A stretch of DNA of 6,198 nucleotides, from NCBI GenBank assembly GCA_028274925.1, contig JAQCNR010000173.1:1-6198 (forward strand), given 5' to 3'. Shown piece after piece: positions 1 through 5,552 of the stretch. The position numbers were made by a program, and so were the translations under genes. The stretch's first letter is position 1. Each line of letters begins with the position of its first letter. This DNA comes from Halovenus sp. Its GTDB lineage: Archaea; Halobacteriota; Halobacteria; Halobacteriales; Haloarculaceae. The notes under the pieces were generated by a model. The model did not search any database. It was not told the DNA's origin and saw only the letters and a program-made list of their open reading frames with translations.

Positions 1-80
1 ACCTCACCGAACGCGTCGCAGGCGAAAAAACGTCTCGCACTCGCCGGGACCGAACCACTCACAAAGGCCGGCCCAAATGT
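1..80. other. Window edge upstream of the rhomboid gene, no gene assigned
   Basis: All three forward frames are open through this stretch, and third-position GC does not single one out. The frame of the rhomboid gene is also open to position 1, but its translation is rich in Arg, Thr and Lys and does not look like a haloarchaeal protein or a signal sequence. I see no TATA-like element at the spacing expected for a leaderless start at 81 or 87. It may be the leader of the rhomboid mRNA or part of an upstream gene that cannot be recognised from 80 bases. Confidence 0.3.
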
Positions 81-86
81 GTGGGT

Positions 87-1934
87 ATGGTTCTCGGTAT
101 CGACCCCGTCCGGATCGGTATCGTCACCGCCCTCCTCGTTGCGTTCGGCTACATCTGGCTGCTGGCAGGACGAGGGAGGTGGTACGACCGCCTCTCGGAG
201 CGGTTCGTCCTCGGTATCCCGTGGGGGACGCTCGTCTCGATTACGTTCGTTGTCTGTTTCTATCTCTTCGCCCAGAGTGGCCTGGCGTACTGGAACGCGC
301 CGGTGACCCTGCCCTTTCGAAGTTGGTCGTACTTTTCACCAATCGGATTGCTCGTCTCTGGATTCGCCCACGCTGGCCCGGGCCATCTGACGGGCAACAT
401 GATTGGCACGCTCGTCCTCGCGCCAATTGTCGAGTACGCGTACGGCCACTATCCGCCCCAAAGCACCACGAGCGACTACGAGTATCCCCCGCCGGGCGCT
501 CACGATTCTGGTCCCGAAACGGATGAGTCCAACTCGGTGTGGGCGCGTCCGTGGGTACGAGCGCTCGTCGTGTTCCCGTTCGCGGTTGCAGTCGTCTCGC
601 TTCTCACCTCCGTGCTTGCGTTTGGCTGGTCGCTCGGGTTCTCGGGCACTGTCTTCGCCTTCGTTGGGTTCGCAACGGTGTACTTCCCGGTGGCTGCCGT
701 GATTGCCATGGTTGGATTCACCGGGACTGCAATCGTGCTCAACTCGCTGCTCAGTCCGGTGGTCCGAGCGACTGCCAGCGCAAGTTCGGGGCCACCGGGG
801 TGGTGGGGTGTGAACGTGCAGGCCCACCTGTTGGGCTTTCTCATCGGCGTGGTGCTCGCGCTGATTCTCCTCCGTCGCCGCAACGAGAGCCGGCGGCCGG
901 GTGCAGTCTTTTTTGCGACAGTGCTGGTCGGCCTCTCCCGTGGGTTGTACATTTTCACAGACTCCCCCGAGGACGACGTGTTCCTCCAACTCCGCGGTGT
1001 GGGTGTTATCTTCGTACTCGGACTCGCGATTCTGGTGACTGCAGCAGTCGCCGCAGATGAGACGCCATTGCCCGACAGGCTTCCAGACATCTCCTGGACA
1101 CCGACGATGAAACCGCTGGCAATCGTCTGGCTCGGGGCGGTCGGTGTCCTTATCTGGGCAGTCTGGGCGGGCACGATTGACCGGGGGACGATTCCAATTT
1201 TCGGCATCGGGACTGTTCCAGTCCTGTTGTTACTCTTGCTCTATCCGTTCTTTCCTGCAAACCGGCCCGCGCGACTCGGGACACAACTCTCCCGTCGTGA
1301 CCTGTTTCTGTTCAGTATCGCGTTCATCATCGGAATTGTCCTGCTGCCCAGCATTTTCACGAACTACGTCCGGATGGGTGACAATCCGGTCCCCGATAGC
1401 GAGACAATTACCATCGAGGGGTACGGGATTACCTACGCTGAAGAGACGCGCCACGGTCGGCTTGGGACCAACGAGAGTGGCCTCATTGTGGTCAACGAAA
1501 AGCGAGATATCTGGATTGCTGCCGTCGATAAGAGTGACCTCGCGGATAGTGGCGAGGCAACCGTCCCTGTCGGTGGCATCGGGTGGCGCGAAACTGTCAC
1601 TGCAACCCGTCACGGTTGGGACCTGGTCGGCAACGACTCGGCGTATGCTGTCGACTTGCAGCACGACGACGAGACGATTCGGGTGTTTCGCTCTCCTGGC
1701 TCACAAGCCCGTGCACAGATTGCAAACAAGACTATCGCTGTCGAACCAGTCGACGACCAATTCCGGTTGAACGTGACGCGTGGAAGTGAGATCCTCGGCA
1801 ACGTCGAAGTTCCCTCGACAAACGAGACGGCCAGGGTCGGCGCGCTCGAATTCGAGACTGAGACTGTCAACGGAACCCCCTCAGTGTTCGCAGAGCAGAA
1901 CGGAACCCGTGTGCTGGTCGCCGAACAGGAGTAG
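87..1934 (+). CDS. Rhomboid-family intramembrane serine protease with extra TM segments and a C-terminal ectodomain
   Basis: Predicted polytopic membrane protease of 615 residues, much longer than a minimal six-segment rhomboid. Numbering starts at the ATG at 87. An in-frame GTG at 81 is the alternative start, and neither has a clear promoter or Shine-Dalgarno. Rhomboid signatures are all present: H95-x4-H100-x3-N104 in the second core helix, the GxSG motif at 184-187 with nucleophile S186, and the AHxxG motif with catalytic H247. The family cleaves membrane-anchored substrates inside the bilayer. One hydrophobic segment (about 8-27) precedes the six-helix core (about 47-262). Five more segments follow (roughly 273-290, 303-322, 343-362, 372-390, 405-424). 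Residues 430-615 are soluble, probably beta-rich, and contain seven N-x-S/T sequons. With the usual rhomboid orientation, five extra segments put this tail outside the cell. A proline- and acid-rich loop (about 122-155) separates core helices 2 and 3. Substrate unknown. The gene converges on the KTN gene. Confidence 0.92.
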   Translation: MVLGIDPVRIGIVTALLVAFGYIWLLAGRGRWYDRLSERFVLGIPWGTLVSITFVVCFYLFAQSGLAYWNAPVTLPFRSWSYFSPIGLLVSGFAHAGPGHLTGNMIGTLVLAPIVEYAYGHYPPQSTTSDYEYPPPGAHDSGPETDESNSVWARPWVRALVVFPFAVAVVSLLTSVLAFGWSLGFSGTVFAFVGFATVYFPVAAVIAMVGFTGTAIVLNSLLSPVVRATASASSGPPGWWGVNVQAHLLGFLIGVVLALILLRRRNESRRPGAVFFATVLVGLSRGLYIFTDSPEDDVFLQLRGVGVIFVLGLAILVTAAVAADETPLPDRLPDISWTPTMKPLAIVWLGAVGVLIWAVWAGTIDRGTIPIFGIGTVPVLLLLLLYPFFPANRPARLGTQLSRRDLFLFSIAFIIGIVLLPSIFTNYVRMGDNPVPDSETITIEGYGITYAEETRHGRLGTNESGLIVVNEKRDIWIAAVDKSDLADSGEATVPVGGIGWRETVTATRHGWDLVGNDSAYAVDLQHDDETIRVFRSPGSQARAQIANKTIAVEPVDDQFRLNVTRGSEILGNVEVPSTNETARVGALEFETETVNGTPSVFAEQNGTRVLVAEQE

Positions 1935-1935
1935 C

Positions 1936-2352
1936 TCAGTTGAGGGGTTCGGAAATCTGTTTGACTGTCTGTTCTGCCGCCAGCGCTGCAGGGTAGACAA
2001 TGTGATTGACGTGGTCGAGGTGGGCGTATGCCTCCTGTCCGTCGTCGTCAATCCGCAGATGGGTTTCCGCTGCTGGCGCGATCTCATCGGCCAGTTCGCA
2101 GATGTGCAGATTTGTCTCGACATCGTCGGTCAGGGCTGCCACGATGTCTGCAGTCTCCACGTTCGCCTCCTGCAGGATCTCGACCTCAGTTCCGTCTCCC
2201 TCGATAATCCGTCCGGCCAGCGGGGTTGGGAACTGCTCAACCATCTCTGGATCTTTCTCAACTACTGTTACCATGAACCCGTCCTCAGTCAACTTCGCTG
2301 CACTGTGTCGGCCGACCCGGCCGCCACCGACAATGATAATCTGTCTGAGCAT
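1936..2352 (-). CDS. Stand-alone TrkA-N (KTN/RCK N-lobe) NAD(H)-binding domain protein
   Basis: A 138-residue cytoplasmic protein consisting of one Rossmann fold. It has strand 1 plus a glycine-rich loop GGGRVGRH (residues 9-16), the acidic end of strand 2 (VVEKD, E32), a GDGT motif at 52-55, and an ALTDDVETN segment typical of the TrkA-N family. This domain binds NAD(H) or related nucleotides and gates Trk/Ktr potassium uptake or RCK-regulated channels. The TrkA-C ligand-binding half is absent, and no transporter gene is adjacent, so the partner must be encoded elsewhere or the protein has another sensing role. The ATG at 2352 is chosen over an upstream in-frame ATG at 2481: a TATA box sits about 30 bases before 2352, and the Rossmann fold starts right there. 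It is convergent with the rhomboid gene, with one base between the stops. Family confidence is high; partner and substrate are unknown. Confidence 0.9.
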   Translation of the reverse strand: MLRQIIIVGGGRVGRHSAAKLTEDGFMVTVVEKDPEMVEQFPTPLAGRIIEGDGTEVEILQEANVETADIVAALTDDVETNLHICELADEIAPAAETHLRIDDDGQEAYAHLDHVNHIVYPAALAAEQTVKQISEPLN

Positions 2353-2377
2353 CCGTACACACTCGTACAGCACAAAC

Positions 2378-2386
2378 GGATAAACC
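2378..2386 (-). promoter_or_regulatory. TATA box of the KTN-domain gene
   Basis: On the minus strand this reads GGTTTATCC. The TTTAT core lies 28 to 32 bases upstream of the A of the ATG at 2352, the spacing expected for an archaeal TFB/TBP promoter driving a leaderless or nearly leaderless transcript. It supports 2352 as the translation start. Confidence 0.65.
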
Positions 2387-2478
2387 AACAGAGATATCCC
2401 TAGAAATTGCCTGAGTAGCCAAAGAAGTTCCAAGAACAAATACGACTGATGTGTTACAGGCGTACTAACTAGGGGAAA

Positions 2479-2529
2479 CAAAAAATACAGCCGGAGGTTT
2501 TTTGAGAAGTCCGGACTCCCTCAAAAAAT
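2479..2529 (-). terminator. Hairpin plus T-tract terminator of the acyl-CoA dehydrogenase/carboxylase operon
   Basis: An inverted repeat starts a few bases after the carboxyltransferase stop codon (2532-2534). The outer arms TTTTTTGAG (2498-2506) and CTCAAAAAA (2519-2527) pair over 9 bp. The inner palindrome AGTCCGGACT (2508-2517) extends the stem, with an A opposite CC as an internal bulge. Read on the minus strand, it is followed by TATTTTTTG (about 2479-2487), a T-tract of the kind that ends archaeal transcription. It should separate the operon from the KTN gene, which has its own promoter. Confidence 0.75.
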
Positions 2530-2531
2530 CC

Positions 2532-4247
2532 TTATAAAACGGTGCCGTGTTTCTTGTCTGGGAGTTCCTTCTCGACAGTCTCGTAGAACTCGAATCGGTT
2601 TGTCAGTTCAGTTCGGAGCGAACTCGGCGGGACAATTTCGTCGATGACGACTTCGCTGGCCATTCGGTGCACGTCGATGTCCTCACGGTACTCCTCGCGG
2701 AGTTCTTGCTCTTTCTGTGCGCGTTCGTCGGGGTCATCGATATCCGCGAGTTTGTTCGCGTAGACGGCGTTGACTGCTGCCTCGGGACCCATGATGCCAA
2801 TTTCCCCCGAAGGCAGCGCGATGGTCGACTCTGGCTGGTAGGCCGGTCCAGCCATCGCGTAGATTCCCGCGCCGTAGGCCTTCCGAACAATCACAGATTG
2901 GGTCGGTACCGTTGCCGAAGATGTGGCGTAAATCATCCGTTTGCCCTGTTCGAGAATGCCTTCTTTCTCGACCTGTGACCCGGCCATGAAGCCCGGCGTA
3001 TCACAGAGATACAGCAGTGGAATGTTGTAGGCGTCGGCGGTCCAGATGAACTGCGCGGCCTTCTGTGCGGCGTCGGGGAAGATTGCCCCCGCGCGGTTGG
3101 CTGGCTGATTGGCGACAATGCCGACCGGGCGGCCGTCGATGCGCGCAAAGGCAGTGATGATCTCACTGCCGTACTCCGGCCGGAGTTCGAGCACAGAGTC
3201 CTTGTCTACAACACGGTCGATTACGTCGTGCATGTCATAGCCTTTGTTGGGTTCCTGGGGAACCACCGAGTCGATTCCCTCCGGAGACTTGACCGGCGCG
3301 ACCGATTCACTCTGTGGTGGGTCGTGGTCGCTGTTGGCTGGGAGATAACTCATCAACTGGGCGACCAACTCGCGGGCGTGTTCTTCGTCTTCGGCGATGA
3401 GGTCTGCGCTTCCCGAGACGGACGTGTGCATCTCTGCGCCGCCGAGGTCCTGCATGTCGATTTCCTCGCCGGTCACCATCTTGACCATCCGCGGCGAGGC
3501 AATCGCCATCGCGCTCACGTCCCGGACCATGATGGTGAAATCGGCAAAGACCGGCGTGTAGGCTGCGCCGGCGATACACGGGCCATAAAGCACGCAGATT
3601 TGGGGCACACGGCCGGAGAGCATCGAGTGGTTGTAGTAGTACTTCCCGATCCCCTCGCGGTTGGCGAAAAAGCCGGTCTGCTGGTCAATTCGGCCGCCCG
3701 AGGAGTCCATCAGGTACAGCACCGGGCGGCCGGTTTTCAGCGCCCGATGTTGCATCCTGAGGAACTTCTCGACACCCTTCTCGGCCATCGACCCGGCCTT
3801 CACGGAAAAGTCGTTGGCCATGAAATGCAGGTCTCGACCCTCGAACTCTGCCGCCCCGGTCAGGAGACCGTCGGCAGGCAGGTCGCCCTCGGCGTCGAAC
3901 TCCGCGAAGGTGCCGTCCTCGAAGGCGATGCCGTCGTCACCGAACCACAAATCGAGGCGGTCGCGAACGAACAGTTTCCCCTGCTCTTCGAGGCGGTCGC
4001 GGTACTTTTTCGGCCCACCTTCCTTGATTTCGGCAATCTCTTCTTTGAGTTGGCGCTCGCGGTCGGTCGGGCCGAGGTCGTCTGCTGGCTCTTCAGGCTC
4101 CGTTCCATTCGTCCGCTCGACGCTCGCGAGTGGCGTGTCGCCGTCGCGGGTGTAGACCTCGATGTCGTCGTCGAGATGTTCTGCGAGTGCCTTCGCGATG
4201 ACGTGGGCGTCCTGCTCGGTCGTCTCGGAGTGGACACGAATCTTCAT
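2532..4247 (-). CDS. Biotin-dependent acyl-CoA carboxylase, carboxyltransferase (beta) subunit, 3-methylcrotonyl-CoA-carboxylase-like
   Basis: A 571-residue carboxyltransferase of the propionyl/methylcrotonyl/acetyl-CoA carboxylase beta family. It moves the carboxyl group from carboxybiotin on a partner carrier to an acyl-CoA. The family N-lobe starts near residue 63, with a charged helix and GKLFVRDRLDL. It continues with DSSGGRIDQ (181-189), GPCIAGAAYTP (222-232) and DLGGAEMHT (267-275). The C-lobe has NQPANRAGAIFPDAA (380-394), CDTPGFMAG (415-423), RKAYGAGIYAMAGPAY (455-470) and GEIGIMGPEAA (481-491). The YGAGxYxMxGxAYxP pattern and GFMxG...ExEGI resemble methylcrotonyl-CoA carboxylase more than the YGGAYDVM of propionyl enzymes, so the substrate may be a branched enoyl-CoA. 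Residues 1-62 are an extra small domain plus acidic linker. The start is the ATG overlapping the dehydrogenase stop as TGATG, which suggests reinitiation of translation. No biotin carboxylase gene is nearby. Family is certain; substrate is inferred. Confidence 0.96.
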   Translation of the reverse strand: MKIRVHSETTEQDAHVIAKALAEHLDDDIEVYTRDGDTPLASVERTNGTEPEEPADDLGPTDRERQLKEEIAEIKEGGPKKYRDRLEEQGKLFVRDRLDLWFGDDGIAFEDGTFAEFDAEGDLPADGLLTGAAEFEGRDLHFMANDFSVKAGSMAEKGVEKFLRMQHRALKTGRPVLYLMDSSGGRIDQQTGFFANREGIGKYYYNHSMLSGRVPQICVLYGPCIAGAAYTPVFADFTIMVRDVSAMAIASPRMVKMVTGEEIDMQDLGGAEMHTSVSGSADLIAEDEEHARELVAQLMSYLPANSDHDPPQSESVAPVKSPEGIDSVVPQEPNKGYDMHDVIDRVVDKDSVLELRPEYGSEIITAFARIDGRPVGIVANQPANRAGAIFPDAAQKAAQFIWTADAYNIPLLYLCDTPGFMAGSQVEKEGILEQGKRMIYATSSATVPTQSVIVRKAYGAGIYAMAGPAYQPESTIALPSGEIGIMGPEAAVNAVYANKLADIDDPDERAQKEQELREEYREDIDVHRMASEVVIDEIVPPSSLRTELTNRFEFYETVEKELPDKKHGTVL

Positions 4248-5413
4248 CAGTACGATTTCGGGAAGCCAATCTGCTGGCTGATGTGGTTGTAGGCCATCTG
4301 CTGAGTCACTGGTGCGAGTCGGGTGAGATTGATTTCGCGCCACCAGCGCTCGACATCGTATTCCTTGGCGTAGCCCCACCCGCCGAAGGCCTGCATCGAC
4401 TCCCTGACGGCCTCGATGCCCGCCTCCACGGCCGTTGCTTTGGCGACGTTTGTCTCGTACGCGCACTCCTCTCCGTTATCGAACTTCCAGGCGGCTTTCT
4501 CGCGCATCACCGACGCGGTTTCCATCTGTGCGTACGCTTCTGTAATGGGGAAGGAGACACCCTGGTGCTCGCCGACCGGGCGGCCGAACACCTCGCGGTC
4601 GTTGGTGTACTCGATAGCGGAGTCGGCGGCGAGTTTTCCGATTCCGGTCCCCGCGGCAGCGAATCCAATTCGTTCGGGGTTGATCATGTGGACCAGCGGT
4701 TTCCAGCCGTCATCTTCCTCGCCAAGAATATTCTCTTCTGGCACACGGACATCGTCGATGAAGACCTCACAGGAGTTCGAGTAGTTGATGCCGTGTTTCG
4801 GAATCGGTGAGGTTTCGATACCGGGGTCGTCCATGTCGATGACGAACAGCGAGATGCCGTCAGTTGGTTTTTCGACCTCCGATTTCGGCGTTGTCCGCGT
4901 GACGAGAATCATATTGTCGGCGATGTCCGAGAACGTAATCCACGCCTTCTCGCCGTTGAGGACGAACTCGTCGCCGTCCCGTTCTGCTCGCGTCGAAACG
5001 TTGAGCGTGTTCGTCCCTGCCTCGGGTTCGGTGATCCCAATCGAGAAGTTTCGGCTGCCGGCGGCGATATCGGGCAGATAGTTCTCACGCTGTGCTTCTG
5101 TGCCGTAATCGCGGATTCCAAGCGCAGCCATTCCCCCTGTGAGCACCAGATACCACGTCCCGGCCATCCCACAGCCCTCAGCACAGAGTGTCTCCATCGC
5201 GATGCCCATCTCCTGCATTCCCATCCCTGCGCCCTCGTACTCTTCGGGCACCAGCAGGCCGTGGAAATCGGCGGCGGCGAGTTCGTCCCAGAAGGCCTCG
5301 GCAAACTCCCCTTCTTCCTCTTTTTCGCGCCAGTAGGCTGGTCCGTACTCCCCCGCAATCTCGGTCGCAGTCGACCGGATCAGATTGTGTGTTTCGTCGG
5401 TCGCAAAATCCAT
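4247..5413 (-). CDS. Acyl-CoA dehydrogenase with isovaleryl-CoA-dehydrogenase-type catalytic glutamate
   Basis: A 388-residue, full-length FAD-dependent acyl-CoA dehydrogenase that makes a 2,3-enoyl-CoA and passes electrons to electron-transfer flavoprotein. Visible in order: the N-terminal helical domain (to about 120); the FAD/substrate signature GITEPEAGTN (126-135); NGEKAWIT (153-160); the beta domain ending in NSCEVFIDDVRVPEENILG (213-231); the C-terminal helical domain with REVFGRPVGEHQ (273-284); and the QAFGGWGYAKEYDVERW signature (341-357). The usual catalytic Glu (the IYEGT motif of medium-chain enzymes) is replaced by Ala-Pro-Val-Thr at 367-370. A Glu at 247 (INPER) aligns without gaps with the catalytic Glu of isovaleryl-CoA dehydrogenase. 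The ATG at 5413 is chosen because the family fold begins there and a TATA-like element lies just upstream. It is the first gene of an operon with the carboxyltransferase, with a one-base overlap. Substrate is inferred, probably branched-chain. Confidence 0.96.
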   Translation of the reverse strand: MDFATDETHNLIRSTATEIAGEYGPAYWREKEEEGEFAEAFWDELAAADFHGLLVPEEYEGAGMGMQEMGIAMETLCAEGCGMAGTWYLVLTGGMAALGIRDYGTEAQRENYLPDIAAGSRNFSIGITEPEAGTNTLNVSTRAERDGDEFVLNGEKAWITFSDIADNMILVTRTTPKSEVEKPTDGISLFVIDMDDPGIETSPIPKHGINYSNSCEVFIDDVRVPEENILGEEDDGWKPLVHMINPERIGFAAAGTGIGKLAADSAIEYTNDREVFGRPVGEHQGVSFPITEAYAQMETASVMREKAAWKFDNGEECAYETNVAKATAVEAGIEAVRESMQAFGGWGYAKEYDVERWWREINLTRLAPVTQQMAYNHISQQIGFPKSY

Positions 5414-5437
5414 ACGTAACGGTAGGCGAGTGCCGGT

Positions 5438-5444
5438 CTTAGTA
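5438..5444 (-). promoter_or_regulatory. Weak TATA-like element of the dehydrogenase/carboxylase operon
   Basis: On the minus strand this reads TACTAAG, 25 to 31 bases before the A of the ATG at 5413. It is the only AT-rich element at the right distance for a leaderless archaeal transcript, but it departs from the haloarchaeal TTTAWA-type consensus, so the call is tentative. Confidence 0.4.
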
Positions 5445-5511
5445 GTTGGTGCCGTTGTGGTGGAGCGTAACACACTGTTTCTTCGGTTCCTTTCCTCCGC
5501 CCGAACTCACT

Positions 5512-5552
5512 ACGACAGGCTTTAACACCAGCCCCCGACCAGCACCTGTCGT
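5512..5552. repeat. 8-bp inverted repeat bracketing the flippase-like gene promoter
   Basis: ACGACAGG (5512-5519) and its exact reverse complement CCTGTCGT (5545-5552) lie 33 bases apart centre to centre, about three helical turns. The left arm directly precedes the TATA box, where the TFB recognition element would be. The right arm covers the start codon. It could be an operator, or it could be chance, since one 8-bp match in a region this size is not rare. Confidence 0.35.
5521..5526 (+). promoter_or_regulatory. TATA box of the flippase-like gene
   Basis: TTTAAC lies 25 to 30 bases upstream of the GTG at 5551 and is preceded by a purine-containing AGGC that could serve as the TFB recognition element. 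The spacing fits a leaderless transcript starting at the GTG, and it is the main reason for choosing that start. Confidence 0.65.

Noticed and set aside
336..1207. Long minus-strand open frames antisense to the rhomboid gene
   Set aside because: The products are Arg/Ser/Thr-rich and low complexity, while the plus strand has all rhomboid catalytic motifs.
2398..2475. CCCTAG ... CTAGGG inverted repeat in the intergenic region
   Set aside because: Only 6 bp, built around the self-complementary CTAG, with a loop of more than 60 bases. Expected by chance.
2353..2481. N-terminal hydrophobic extension of the KTN protein (in-frame ATG at 2481) that looks like a membrane anchor
   Set aside because: The stretch is AT-rich intergenic DNA containing the TATA box and part of the operon terminator T-tract. 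The Rossmann fold begins exactly at the internal ATG at 2352. The hydrophobicity is a by-product of base composition.
3228..4292. Long plus-strand open frame (354 codons) antisense to the carboxyltransferase
   Set aside because: It is the high-GC shadow of the real gene: its product is rich in Val, Arg, Asp and His with no recognisable motif, and the opposite strand has a complete conserved enzyme.
4248..4466. Upstream in-frame extension of the carboxyltransferase
   Set aside because: It lies wholly inside the dehydrogenase gene in another frame, is Arg/Gly-rich nonsense, and the TGATG overlap gives a natural start at 4247.
5414..5473. Upstream in-frame ATG (5473) for the dehydrogenase
   Set aside because: The added 20 residues are Thr/Arg-rich and unlike the family, and the TATA-like element lies inside them.
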